From NCBI GenBank assembly GCA_024691065.1, contig JAILOA010000008.1:1-17202 (forward strand): a stretch of 17,202 nt of DNA, read 5' to 3'. Both the position numbers and the translations under genes were made by a program. The notes under the pieces are model-generated. The model was not told the DNA's origin, did not search any database, and worked only from the letters and a program-made list of their open reading frames with translations. Every line of letters begins with the position of its first letter. The stretch's first letter is position 1. Origin of the DNA: Lachnospiraceae bacterium (GTDB lineage Bacteria; Bacillota; Clostridia; Lachnospirales; Lachnospiraceae). Positions 1 through 7,761 of the stretch are shown piece after piece.

Positions 1-2
1 TA

Positions 3-401
3 AGAATTGAAATCGGACCTAAGGATATAGAGAACAATACCTGCGTGGCAGTCAGAAGAGATAATCGTGAAAAGACAGTTATTTCTCTTGATAACCTTGA
101 AGAAGAGGTTAGCAGGTTACTCGAGCGCATGCAGGAGGAAATGCTTGAGAGAGCGAGAAAACACAGGGATGAGCATACATTCTCAGCAACAAACTATGAT
201 GAGTTTAAGGATGCCGTTGCTAATAAGCCGGGATTCATTAAGGCTATGTGGTGTGGTGATGAGGCATGTGAGCTTAAGATTAAAGAGGATACAACTGCTA
301 CCTCACGTTGTATGCCTTTTGAACAGGAGCAAATTTCAGATGTATGCGTTTGCTGCGGAAAACCGGCTAAGACTATGGTTTACTGGGGTAAGGCATATTA
401 A
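3..401 (+). CDS. proS: Prolyl-tRNA synthetase, C-terminal part (5' end outside window)
   Basis: This is the end of the class II synthetase that charges tRNA-Pro with proline in the cytoplasm. The frame is open from base 3, so the true start lies before the window; the GTG at 45 is internal. Seen directly: a leading EIGPKDIENN block, a charged helical stretch (LEEEVSRLLERMQEEMLERA), then a Cys-containing tail (MWCG, EAC, SRC, CVCCG) and the terminal MVYWGKAY. These are the anticodon-binding domain end and the zinc-binding C-terminal domain with terminal Tyr typical of the archaeal/eukaryotic-type ProRS (ProS type 3), not the longer bacterial type with an editing insertion. About 132 residues of an expected ~480 are present. 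The sulfotransferase gene starts 21 bases after the stop, so read-through transcription is likely. Confidence 0.93.
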   Translation, partial: RIEIGPKDIENNTCVAVRRDNREKTVISLDNLEEEVSRLLERMQEEMLERARKHRDEHTFSATNYDEFKDAVANKPGFIKAMWCGDEACELKIKEDTTATSRCMPFEQEQISDVCVCCGKPAKTMVYWGKAY

Positions 402-422
402 TTTTTAGAAAGGTGTTATTTG

Positions 423-2393
423 ATGTCTAAAAAAGCTAAGCTAGAGAGCATAAAAACTGCATGGAATAATTTATTTGCAGATTATATCAGTATGAATGAA
501 GAGTCTTTTAATAAGCATTCCAAGAGATTTAAATTTACAACAGCTCAAAAGCCATGTGTGGTTAAATCTGATATTAGAAAAAATGCTTCTCCAACGACTA
601 AAACTTACAGGAAGGAAAAATTGATAGAGAGCTATCTGAATGAAAGAAAATATAAGTCCAAAAAGCCTCTTATCATTGTTAATCCTTACAAGATGTCACC
701 TTTGAGTGCAATTGTGGTATTTAATACAAAGAAGCCTTGCAGTGCAAGCTATACCGTGCATGGTATGAGGGATGCTGCGGATTATACAAGGGTTAGTAAA
801 AAGGTTACCACAAGGCATAGAGTGCCGATAATCGGCCTTTTTGAGGATGCCACAAATAATGTTACAATTGAATTAAAGGATGAAAACGGAGATGTTATGG
901 GTAGCAAGACATTTGAAATTGTTACCGAAAAGCTGCCGGATACGCTCAAAAGCAAGATAACACCAAGTAAGCCTCTTGATTTTGATGACGGTACATTTTT
1001 ATTGATAACGGGAGGATTCCTCGGAAGCTCCTATGCTTTTGATAATAAATGTAATATCCGTTATATATCTTCGAAGCTTCCTTATCCATATGGATACCAT
1101 TTGCTCAGTAACGGACATTTCCTTTACTGCGAGCAGGACCAGAGACGTTTCAACTATGGTAATGCGCATACAGACATAATGTATGAGATGGACTATATGG
1201 GCAGGGCTTACAAGACCTATCACAATAAGATTGGTTTCCATCATTGGGCAATCGAAGAGGAGGGAACAGGTAATTTCCTCCAGTCCTCAAGTTCATTTGA
1301 TGTGGATCAGCATCTTGAAAACCAGATTATTGAGGTCGACAGAAATACGGGTGCGGTTACCCGTAAAATCAATATGAATGACTATTTCGACGGAACCTAT
1401 GATACCAGACATGACTGGGCACATATAAATTCCTTCGATTACATTTACGATGAGGATGCAGTTATAGCTTCTCTTAGAAATGTGCATACCATCGTAAAGA
1501 TAAATTTAAAGACTAATAAGATTGAGTGGATTCTTAATAACCCTGAGTTTTATAAGGGCACAGAGCAGGAAAGCCTTTGCTTAAAGCCTGAGGGACACCA
1601 TGATTGGTTCTTCCAGCAGCATGCAGTAAAGATTCTTAGCCGTGACCCGAAGAATAAGACAATTGATATCATTCTTTTCGATAACCATACCGGTAACAGA
1701 AGACCTGTTGACTGGTTTGACGGAGAGAAGAAGTCAAATGTAATGATTTTCAGGATTGATGAGAAGAATAAAACCGTAAAACAGATTAAGAGATTTCCGA
1801 CAGAATTAAGTATTACCCGTTCAAATGCCGTGATAGTCGATAATAACGGCAAGAAGAGAGTTTGGGCAATGTGTGCAAATCTTGAAACCCATATAAAGGG
1901 CGAGAGAGCGGCACTTTATGAATATGATTATGAAACAGGCGAAGAGCTTAATAAGGTAGTTTGCGAGAATGATTTCTTCTGTACCTATTTTGTTGACATT
2001 GATATCGATACAATGATTGAGCCTATTGTTTCGGATGAAAGCTATACACTCGGAGAGCTTAATTCTCCACGTGCAATCAAGAAGCTTCCTGAGAAATACA
2101 AGACCGGTACAGAGACAGCGGATATTGAAAATCTCAAGTTCAGGATTATAGATGACATTCTTCAGATTTTCTGTAAGGACCATACTTTAAAACGTGTGTA
2201 TATTTACAATGATTCGCATGTTTATGATATGAATTTTACGGATACCAAGCAGGACAGCAAGCTTTTCAAGAAGATGAATTTCTATGTAAGCATCCCGCTT
2301 AAGAATATTGCGGACGGTAAATATAGCATAGCAATTAAGCATAAAAAGAATTTCTATAAGTTGCCTTATTATATCGATAAGAAGAGCAACTAA
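423..2393 (+). CDS. Arylsulfate sulfotransferase (ASST family), no signal peptide
   Basis: It likely moves a sulfuryl group from one phenolic sulfate ester to another phenol without PAPS. Family knowledge: ASST enzymes are six-bladed propellers using an active-site His as sulfate acceptor plus further His and Arg residues. Seen, numbered from the ATG at 423 (655 aa): HHWAIEEEGTGN near 272-283, DWAHINS near 330-336, SLRNVHTIVKI near 349-359 and HHDWFFQQHA near 391-400. These match the conserved His/Arg core, with H399 the probable sulfated His. The N-terminus is charged with no hydrophobic segment, so the protein is predicted cytoplasmic, unlike periplasmic enterobacterial AssT. Only one Cys (C385) lies just before the catalytic His, so the Dsb-dependent disulfide known from E. 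coli AssT is unlikely. I chose ATG 423 because AAAGGTG (409-415) is 7 bases upstream; TTG 420 is also in frame. A terminator follows. Confidence 0.88.
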   Translation: MSKKAKLESIKTAWNNLFADYISMNEESFNKHSKRFKFTTAQKPCVVKSDIRKNASPTTKTYRKEKLIESYLNERKYKSKKPLIIVNPYKMSPLSAIVVFNTKKPCSASYTVHGMRDAADYTRVSKKVTTRHRVPIIGLFEDATNNVTIELKDENGDVMGSKTFEIVTEKLPDTLKSKITPSKPLDFDDGTFLLITGGFLGSSYAFDNKCNIRYISSKLPYPYGYHLLSNGHFLYCEQDQRRFNYGNAHTDIMYEMDYMGRAYKTYHNKIGFHHWAIEEEGTGNFLQSSSSFDVDQHLENQIIEVDRNTGAVTRKINMNDYFDGTYDTRHDWAHINSFDYIYDEDAVIASLRNVHTIVKINLKTNKIEWILNNPEFYKGTEQESLCLKPEGHHDWFFQQHAVKILSRDPKNKTIDIILFDNHTGNRRPVDWFDGEKKSNVMIFRIDEKNKTVKQIKRFPTELSITRSNAVIVDNNGKKRVWAMCANLETHIKGERAALYEYDYETGEELNKVVCENDFFCTYFVDIDIDTMIEPIVSDESYTLGELNSPRAIKKLPEKYKTGTETADIENLKFRIIDDILQIFCKDHTLKRVYIYNDSHVYDMNFTDTKQDSKLFKKMNFYVSIPLKNIADGKYSIAIKHKKNFYKLPYYIDKKSN

Positions 2394-2447
2394 TATACAG
2401 GCAGAAAAGCAATTTTACATAAAATGTATTCGTTGCATTTAATTAAT

Positions 2448-2484
2448 ATATCAGGGTTTTTAAAAGACCCTGATATGTTTTATG
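2448..2484 (+). terminator. Rho-independent terminator after the sulfotransferase gene
   Basis: ATATCAGGGT (2448-2457) pairs perfectly with ACCCTGATAT (2467-2476); the inner TTT/AAG bases extend the stem and leave a 3-base loop. A T-rich tract (GTTTTATG) follows. It ends the proS-sulfotransferase transcript before murG. Confidence 0.75.
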
Positions 2485-2524
2485 TTTGATAGATATATTA
2501 TGATTTAAAAATTATAAATATAAC

Positions 2525-3619
2525 ATGGGTATGATGATGAAAAAGATAGTATTGACCGGCGGAGGTACTGCAGGGCATGTAACTCCGAACATGGCATTGA
2601 TTCCTGAATTGATTGATAACGGTTATGAGGTTATTTATATCGGTTCAAAGGACGGAATGGAAAAAGATCTGATTGAGGATATGGGGATTACCTACTATGG
2701 GGTTTCGGTTGGTAAGCTCAGAAGATATTTCGATTGGGATAACTTCACAGATCCATTCCGTGTTGTAGCAGGTTTTGGAGAAGCTGTAAAGCTTCTAAAA
2801 AAAATAAATCCGGATGTTCTATTTTCTAAGGGCGGTTTTGTATCTGTACCTGTTGTCAGGGCGGCACACGCACTTAAGATTCCATGTATAATCCACGAAT
2901 CGGATATGACACCCGGACTTGCAAATAAAATATGTATTCCGTGCGCAAGAAATGTTTGCGTTAATTTCCCTGAAACTATTTCTTCCATAAAGGGTTCCAA
3001 GGCTGTAATAACGGGAACTCCGATCAGAAAGAATCTATTTGAGGGAAATAAGGATAAAGGAAAGAGTCTTTGTGGTTTTGATTCAGAGGATAATCTTAGC
3101 TCCAGGCCTGTAATTATGGTTATGGGTGGCAGTCAGGGAGCGGTTCATATAAATGATTCAATCAGAGAAATCCTTCCGGAACTTTTAAAAACCTATAATG
3201 TAATTCATCTTTGCGGTAAGGGTAATCTTGCCTCTGATTTAAATGAGACAAAGGGTTACGCGCAGTTTGAATATGTCGGAGACGAACTTCCGGATTTGTT
3301 TGCATTGGCGGATATGGTAGTTTCAAGAGCCGGAGCCAATGCGATTTGCGAGCTTCTTGCCTTAAAGAAGCCGGCGATTCTTATTCCGTTGCCGGAAAGC
3401 CAGAGCCGGGGGGATCAGATTCTAAATGCAAATTCCTTTAAGGAGCATAGATATTCAGAGGTTCTTATTGAAGAGGAAATGACAAATGATTTGCTTCTTT
3501 CCAAGATAAATGAACTTTATAAGAATAAAGATAAGTATATAGATGTTATGAATAAAAGCCGTCAAAGTGATTCGACGGAGAAGATAATGAGTCTTATTAA
3601 TTCTGCATGTAAGAAGTAA
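2525..3619 (+). CDS. murG: Lipid II synthase MurG: UDP-GlcNAc--undecaprenyl-PP-MurNAc-pentapeptide GlcNAc transferase
   Basis: It adds GlcNAc from UDP-GlcNAc to lipid I, giving lipid II, at the inner face of the membrane. It is a GT-B fold enzyme. Seen: the N-terminal glycine loop LTGGGTAGHVTPN, the second-loop region SKGGFVSVPVV, HESDMTPGLANKI, the inter-domain VMGGSQGAVHIND, and the UDP-GlcNAc site SRAGANAICELLALKKP followed by RGDQILNA. Length (360-364 aa) is normal. The start is uncertain: ATGs at 2525, 2531, 2534 and 2537 are all in frame. The last gives the usual MKKIVLTGG N-terminus, but none has a clear Shine-Dalgarno sequence. A TATAAA at 2513-2518 lies only six bases before ATG 2525, so the mRNA may be leaderless or nearly so. 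murC follows 119 bases downstream, so two successive precursor steps (MurC early, MurG last) sit together outside a full dcw cluster. Confidence 0.95.
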   Translation: MGMMMKKIVLTGGGTAGHVTPNMALIPELIDNGYEVIYIGSKDGMEKDLIEDMGITYYGVSVGKLRRYFDWDNFTDPFRVVAGFGEAVKLLKKINPDVLFSKGGFVSVPVVRAAHALKIPCIIHESDMTPGLANKICIPCARNVCVNFPETISSIKGSKAVITGTPIRKNLFEGNKDKGKSLCGFDSEDNLSSRPVIMVMGGSQGAVHINDSIREILPELLKTYNVIHLCGKGNLASDLNETKGYAQFEYVGDELPDLFALADMVVSRAGANAICELLALKKPAILIPLPESQSRGDQILNANSFKEHRYSEVLIEEEMTNDLLLSKINELYKNKDKYIDVMNKSRQSDSTEKIMSLINSACKK

Positions 3620-3738
3620 GATTTATAAGAATGTATTAAAATATAATGGATGTGGAGTTCATATTATATTAAAAATTAAAATACTTAGGCTTGAAAAGCC
3701 AAGATTTTGGGACCTGAAAATGATCCGAAGGAGGAGTC

Positions 3739-5118
3739 ATGTATAAAATTGATTTTCAAAAACCGATAAACGTGTATTTTATAGGAATTGGGGGCATAAG
3801 TATGAGTGGCTTTGCCCTTTTGTTAAAGGATATAAATTTTAACGTAACGGGTTCTGATATAAAGCATTCGGAGGTAACCGATATGCTTGAAAAAGCCGGA
3901 ATAAGCATTAATTATTCACAGGTTAGTGAAAATATTAGTTCGGATATAGATTTGATAGTATATACAGCAGCGATTTCAAAGGATAATCCGGAATATGTAA
4001 AAGGTAATGAATTAAATATTCCAATGATGGAAAGAGCAGAACTTGTCGGACAGGTTATGAAGAATTATAAGCATGCAATCGGAATTTCCGGTACTCACGG
4101 AAAGACCACCACAACCTCGATGCTTTCCTATGTATTTATGGAGGCTGAAAAGGATCCGACTATTTCCGTAGGAGGACTTCTCGACGGAATCGGAGGTAAT
4201 ATCCGTATAGGACATTCCGATTATTTTATAGCAGAGTCCTGCGAGTACACCAACAGCTTCTTAAAGTTCCATCCAACAGCTGAAATCATCCTGAATGTTG
4301 AGGCTGATCATCTCGATTTCTTCAAGGATCTTGATGATATCAGGAATTCCTTTAAGAAATTTGCAGAGATAATACCTGAGTACGGAGTGCTTGTAATTAA
4401 CGGAGAAATCGAGAATACAGCATTTTTCACCGATGCCTGCAAAGGAAAATGTATTACTTATGGTTTAAACGGCGATTTTGATTATACGGCAAAGGATATA
4501 GAGTTCAATGAAAACGGCTGTCCAAGCTTCGTTCCGGTAAAGAACGGCGAAGAAATGGACAGGATTTCCTTAAATGTAGTCGGAATTCACAATGTATATA
4601 ATGCCCTTTCGGTAATTGCCATGGCCGAATTCTTCGGGATTGCCTATAAATCAATAGCCGAGGGACTTGGCAAGTACGGCGGAACGCATAGAAGATTCGA
4701 GAAAAAGGGTCAGTTCAATGGTGTAACCGTAATTGACGACTATGCTCATCACCCGACAGAGATAGAAGCTACACTTAATGCAGCAAAGGAATATCCGAAG
4801 AACAAACTTTGGGTTGTATTCCAGCCACATACTTATTCACGTACAAAAGCACTGTTTAACGACTTTGCAAGGGTGCTTTCAAAGGCTGAAAATGTAGTGG
4901 TTGCGGATATATATGCAGCTCGTGAAAAGGATCCGGGGGATATTAACTCTCAGATGTTATCCGACGCTATAAATGCTTCCGGTGGAAATTCTGTGTATAT
5001 TTCCGGCTTCGATGAAATTAAAAAATATTTTTTAAAAAAATGTATCAACGGTGATTTGTTGATAACTATGGGTGCCGGAAACGTTGTAGATATTGGAAAT
5101 GAGCTTGTTGAAAAGTAG
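3739..5118 (+). CDS. murC: UDP-N-acetylmuramate--L-alanine ligase MurC
   Basis: It joins L-Ala to UDP-MurNAc with ATP, the first step of the peptidoglycan stem peptide, in the cytoplasm. Seen: the Rossmann-like UDP-binding N-terminus YFIGIGGISMSGFA, the Mur-ligase ATP loop GISGTHGKTTTT (115-126, Lys at 122), the central AESCEYTNSFL, and the C-terminal DDYAHHPTEI (333-342) and FQPHTYSRTK. Length (459 aa) is normal and the protein is complete. ATG 3739 is preceded by a strong GGAGGAG (3729-3735). In the 119-base gap from murG there is a TATAAT at 3642-3647 without a convincing -35 box, and a small GGCTT/AAGCC hairpin near 3688-3700 without a clear role. The stop codon is immediately followed by two back-to-back DnaA boxes. 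Confidence 0.96.
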   Translation: MYKIDFQKPINVYFIGIGGISMSGFALLLKDINFNVTGSDIKHSEVTDMLEKAGISINYSQVSENISSDIDLIVYTAAISKDNPEYVKGNELNIPMMERAELVGQVMKNYKHAIGISGTHGKTTTTSMLSYVFMEAEKDPTISVGGLLDGIGGNIRIGHSDYFIAESCEYTNSFLKFHPTAEIILNVEADHLDFFKDLDDIRNSFKKFAEIIPEYGVLVINGEIENTAFFTDACKGKCITYGLNGDFDYTAKDIEFNENGCPSFVPVKNGEEMDRISLNVVGIHNVYNALSVIAMAEFFGIAYKSIAEGLGKYGGTHRRFEKKGQFNGVTVIDDYAHHPTEIEATLNAAKEYPKNKLWVVFQPHTYSRTKALFNDFARVLSKAENVVVADIYAAREKDPGDINSQMLSDAINASGGNSVYISGFDEIKKYFLKKCINGDLLITMGAGNVVDIGNELVEK

Positions 5119-5174
5119 TTATCCACATTATCCACATTTTTCTGTCGATAATCCTCGACAAAAAATGTGGATAA
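5119..5174. promoter_or_regulatory. Three perfect DnaA boxes in the murC-dnaD gap
   Basis: TTATCCACA occurs at 5119-5127 and again at 5128-5136 with no spacer, and its reverse complement TGTGGATAA occurs at 5166-5174. All three match the consensus DnaA box exactly. They lie directly before the DnaD/helicase-loader gene pair. DnaA is known to act on promoters as well as at the origin, so control of helicase-loading genes by DnaA, or a DnaA-titrating site, is a reasonable inference. No dnaA, dnaN or gidA gene is visible nearby to suggest the main origin. Confidence 0.7.
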
Positions 5175-5181
5175 TTTTTTT
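5128..5181 (+). terminator. Long hairpin terminator of murC built from DnaA boxes
   Basis: Left arm 5128-5148 and right arm 5155-5174 pair completely except for one bulged C at 5142; the loop is TAATCC (5149-5154). Seven T residues follow (5175-5181). This is a 20-bp stem of rho-independent type. The outer nine base pairs are the inverted pair of DnaA boxes, and the inner part is TGTCGA/TCGACA. Confidence 0.75.
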
Positions 5182-5251
5182 GCCCCGAAACCATTAATTT
5201 TAAAAGGTTTGTGAAAAAAATGTTGATTAAAATGGATAAAAAAGGCAAAAG

Positions 5252-5260
5252 TTATGCACA
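5252..5260. promoter_or_regulatory. Fourth DnaA box (TTATGCACA)
   Basis: TTATGCACA fits the relaxed DnaA-box consensus TTATNCACA. It sits about 12 bases upstream of the candidate -35 element for the DnaD-domain gene and about 78 bases from the three-box cluster, within an A+T-rich stretch. Confidence 0.5.
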
Positions 5261-5271
5261 AACTTGTACTC

Positions 5272-5300
5272 TTCACTTTTTTTTGGCTTTATGTTAAACT
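5272..5300 (+). promoter_or_regulatory. Candidate promoter for the DnaD-domain/loader operon
   Basis: TTCACT (5272-5277), a 17-base spacer, then TAAACT (5295-5300). Each box matches four of six consensus positions. TTGTAC (5264) with TATGTT (5290) is an alternative but its 20-base spacer is poor. Transcription would begin near 5307, leaving a ~58-base leader. Confidence 0.35.
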
Positions 5301-5364
5301 ACATCCTGACGTTGAAAAACAGGCGTAAGCACGTATTTTTAGTAACTTGGAGGGAGTAAAGCGA

Positions 5365-6762
5365 ATGGATAACATTATTTTATGTTCGGGTAACTCGGCA
5401 AGAGCAACCTGTATCTCTAATAATTTCATAGAAAACCATATGATAACTGCAAGTGGAAGTTATGTAAAGCTTTACATTTATTTAGCAAAATGCATACAAT
5501 GTGGGGATTCCAGACTTTCTATTTCTTTTTTGGCAGAAAGGATGGATGCAACCGAGAGGGATATAGTCCGTGGGCTGGCTTATTGGGAGAATCTGGGACT
5601 TTTACAGATTGCGAGAACCAGACAGGGCGAGATAACTGCAATTGATATGTTGGATTGCAGTGAGACAGCTGAACGTTTTTATGTTAATGTATCTCAAAAG
5701 ACCGGATTCTCAAATCAGGATGAAGGAATATCGGGTAAAGAGAGTATAGAAAGCATAGAAAGTGTAGAAAACAATTATTCAGGTAAATCTATTGATAATA
5801 AATATAATGGTGGAAGTCAGCAGGTTTCAGGCAGGACAGAGAAGAGTTTTGGCGGTAATGCCGGAAATCAGGCAGTGGCAAGCCAGGCAGATAACGGATT
5901 TAATGTTAATGCCGGAAATCAGGCAGTGGCAAGCCAGGCAGAGAACGGATTTAAGGGTGATGCCGGAAATCAGGCAGTGGCAAGCCAGACAGAGAACGGA
6001 TTTAATGTTAATGCCGGAAATCAGGCAGTGACAGTAAGGTCTGAGAATAATTCACAGGATGAAGTTGTAGCGGCTTCGGAAGGTGAGTCCGGAGAAAACT
6101 ATGAATGGTTATGTATGATGGTTGAGATGTTTCTTAAAAAACCATTGTCATCAAATGATATGGAATTAATAAATTATTTGTATGATGACCTTAAATTCAA
6201 GGCTGAAAGGATAGTTGAGCTTTACAGTTACTGTCTGGACAGAGAAAAAAGCAATAATTCTTATATAAGGAAGGTTGCCATAAGCTGGGATAAGGAAAAT
6301 ATACATACCGCAAATGAGGCGGTTGAAGCATCAAAAGCTTATAATAAAGCATTTAACGAGGTTGCGAGGGCATTCGGTATTAAAAGGGCACTTGCTCCGG
6401 TAGAACAGGAATTTGTTCAGAAGTGGCATGAAACTTATAATTTTGATATTCCTGTTATAGTTGAAGCGTGCAGAAGAACCATAATGCAGACACAGGCACC
6501 GAAATTTGATTACGCTGACGGTATTATCGAGAATTGGCATAAAAGCGGTATCTCATCTTTACAGGACATAAAAAACGCCGATGATAATTATAAGCAGATT
6601 CAGAAGAATGCAAAGAATCAGTCAGTAACAAGGAATAATAAGAATAACGGTGGAGGAAACAGAAATTCATTTACATCATTTTCACAAAGACCTATGAGCA
6701 GTGAGCAAATGCTGGAGTTGGAAAAGAAATTACTGCAAAAGACAATAGGCGGAGGTAATTAA
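5365..6762 (+). CDS. DnaD/DnaB_2-domain replication initiation protein with repeat linker
   Basis: It probably helps load the replicative helicase, as DnaD does in Firmicutes. Seen in the 465-residue protein: an N-terminal region (1-115) with the look of a DnaD-type winged-helix domain (SGSYVKLYIYLAKCIQ, SISFLAERMDATERDI, YWENLGLLQI); a low-complexity polar linker (about 120-240) containing four copies of a 17-residue repeat built on NAGNQAVASQ; then two successive C-terminal DnaD/DnaB_2 domains (about 245-320 and 335-400). Each C-terminal domain carries the signature Tyr-x7-Trp (Y300/W308; Y383/W391, YADGIIENWHKSGI). The tail is Asn/Gly-rich. ATG 5365 is chosen because GGAGGGAG (5349-5356) is well spaced; the TTG at 5347 lies on the edge of that site. 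The helicase-loader gene starts three bases after the stop, so the two are surely co-transcribed. I leave the symbol empty because orthology to B. subtilis dnaD or dnaB cannot be decided here. Confidence 0.88.
   Translation: MDNIILCSGNSARATCISNNFIENHMITASGSYVKLYIYLAKCIQCGDSRLSISFLAERMDATERDIVRGLAYWENLGLLQIARTRQGEITAIDMLDCSETAERFYVNVSQKTGFSNQDEGISGKESIESIESVENNYSGKSIDNKYNGGSQQVSGRTEKSFGGNAGNQAVASQADNGFNVNAGNQAVASQAENGFKGDAGNQAVASQTENGFNVNAGNQAVTVRSENNSQDEVVAASEGESGENYEWLCMMVEMFLKKPLSSNDMELINYLYDDLKFKAERIVELYSYCLDREKSNNSYIRKVAISWDKENIHTANEAVEASKAYNKAFNEVARAFGIKRALAPVEQEFVQKWHETYNFDIPVIVEACRRTIMQTQAPKFDYADGIIENWHKSGISSLQDIKNADDNYKQIQKNAKNQSVTRNNKNNGGGNRNSFTSFSQRPMSSEQMLELEKKLLQKTIGGGN
5857..6030 (+). 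repeat. 51-bp in-frame tandem repeat inside the DnaD-domain gene
   Basis: Units start at 5857, 5908, 5959 and 6010; the fourth is cut short. Each full unit encodes 17 residues of the form NAGNQAVASQAENGFNV. The copies are nearly identical at DNA level (the core GCCGGAAATCAGGCAGTG is unchanged in all four), so the array is recent or kept homogeneous. It falls in the linker between the N-terminal and C-terminal domains. Confidence 0.92.
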
Positions 6763-6765
6763 CAA

Positions 6766-7761
6766 ATGGCATTAGACAATGTGCAGTTCGATAAAATTAT
6801 GCAGCAATACGAACAGATTCGGATGAATAACAGGAAAAAATACATTGAGAATCAAAAAAAGTTGCATGAAGAACATCCGGATATAAAAGAAATAGATGAC
6901 AAGATAGTGGAATGCAGTATAGCTGCCGGTGTTAATGCATTAAAAAAAGAAAACAGTAAGCTTCCTCCGGATTATTATATGAATCGTGTAAATGACTTGG
7001 ATCATCAAAGAAAAGTGTTAATGGAAAAATATGGAATAAGTGAAGAAGTTTACAATATTCCATGTAATTGTAAAAAATGCGGTGATACCGGATATATAGG
7101 CAGACAGCCGTGTAGCTGTCTTACAAGAAGGATTATTGACAGCTTATATGAGAATTCCAATCTCGGACATATTTTGGAAAAGGAGAACTTTGATACTTTT
7201 AATTTTGATTACTATGACGGCGTTACAATTGATGATGTGCGTACACCGCTTACTCCAAAGGAGAATATAATCAAAGTCGTTAATCTCAGTAAGCAATTCA
7301 TATCGGAGTTCGGAAAGAAGGATCCGTATATTTCCAATATAATATTTTATGGGGAATGCGGCGTGGGAAAGACATTTCTTACTCATTGTATAGCGAAGGA
7401 ATTAATAGAGAAGGAATATTCTGTGTTATATATGTCTGCGATACAATTCTTTAATGTTATAGAAGGTAAACGTTTTAGAAATGAAGCAGATGCAACTCAA
7501 CTGTATAAAATAATGCAAAAATGTGATTTACTTATTATAGATGATCTTGGAACCGAGATTAGCAATTCATTTACCGATTCCGAGCTTTATAATATCGTAA
7601 ATATAAGGGGAATTGAAGAGAAGTCAACTATTATCTCTACTAATCTGAAGCTTGAAGAGATTAGACAAAGATATAGTGAAAGAATTTTTTCAAGGTTTAT
7701 AGGGTATTATACATTTATGTGTATTATTGGTAAGGATATAAGATCAATTCATGTTGACTAA
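6766..7761 (+). CDS. DnaC/DnaI-like helicase loader ATPase
   Basis: It is a AAA+ ATPase expected to load the DnaB-type replicative helicase. Seen in 331 residues: an N-terminal helical region; a Cys cluster C100-x-C102-x2-C105 and C116-x-C118 (CNCKKCGDTG ... PCSC), a likely zinc-binding module as in DnaI-type loaders; Walker A GECGVGKT at 196-203 (Lys 202); Walker B LLIIDDLGTE with D259/D260; a sensor-1-like STN near IISTNLKLEEI; and an arginine-finger region RYSERIFSRFIG. ATG 6766 has GGAGG (6752-6756) upstream. The gene starts three bases after the DnaD-domain gene, so both helicase-loading factors are made from one mRNA. The prs promoter overlaps its last codons. Confidence 0.92.
   Translation: MALDNVQFDKIMQQYEQIRMNNRKKYIENQKKLHEEHPDIKEIDDKIVECSIAAGVNALKKENSKLPPDYYMNRVNDLDHQRKVLMEKYGISEEVYNIPCNCKKCGDTGYIGRQPCSCLTRRIIDSLYENSNLGHILEKENFDTFNFDYYDGVTIDDVRTPLTPKENIIKVVNLSKQFISEFGKKDPYISNIIFYGECGVGKTFLTHCIAKELIEKEYSVLYMSAIQFFNVIEGKRFRNEADATQLYKIMQKCDLLIIDDLGTEISNSFTDSELYNIVNIRGIEEKSTIISTNLKLEEIRQRYSERIFSRFIGYYTFMCIIGKDIRSIHVD

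Noticed and set aside
3642..3647. TATAAT as a murC promoter
   Set aside because: No -35 hexamer at 16-18 bases upstream.
5119..5300. The chromosomal replication origin
   Set aside because: DnaA boxes and A+T-rich DNA are present, but dnaA, dnaN and other usual origin neighbours are absent, and four boxes fit a regulatory site equally well.
5792..6031. Frame encoding MPEIRQWQARQ repeats
   Set aside because: It is the 51-bp repeat read out of frame within the DnaD-domain gene.
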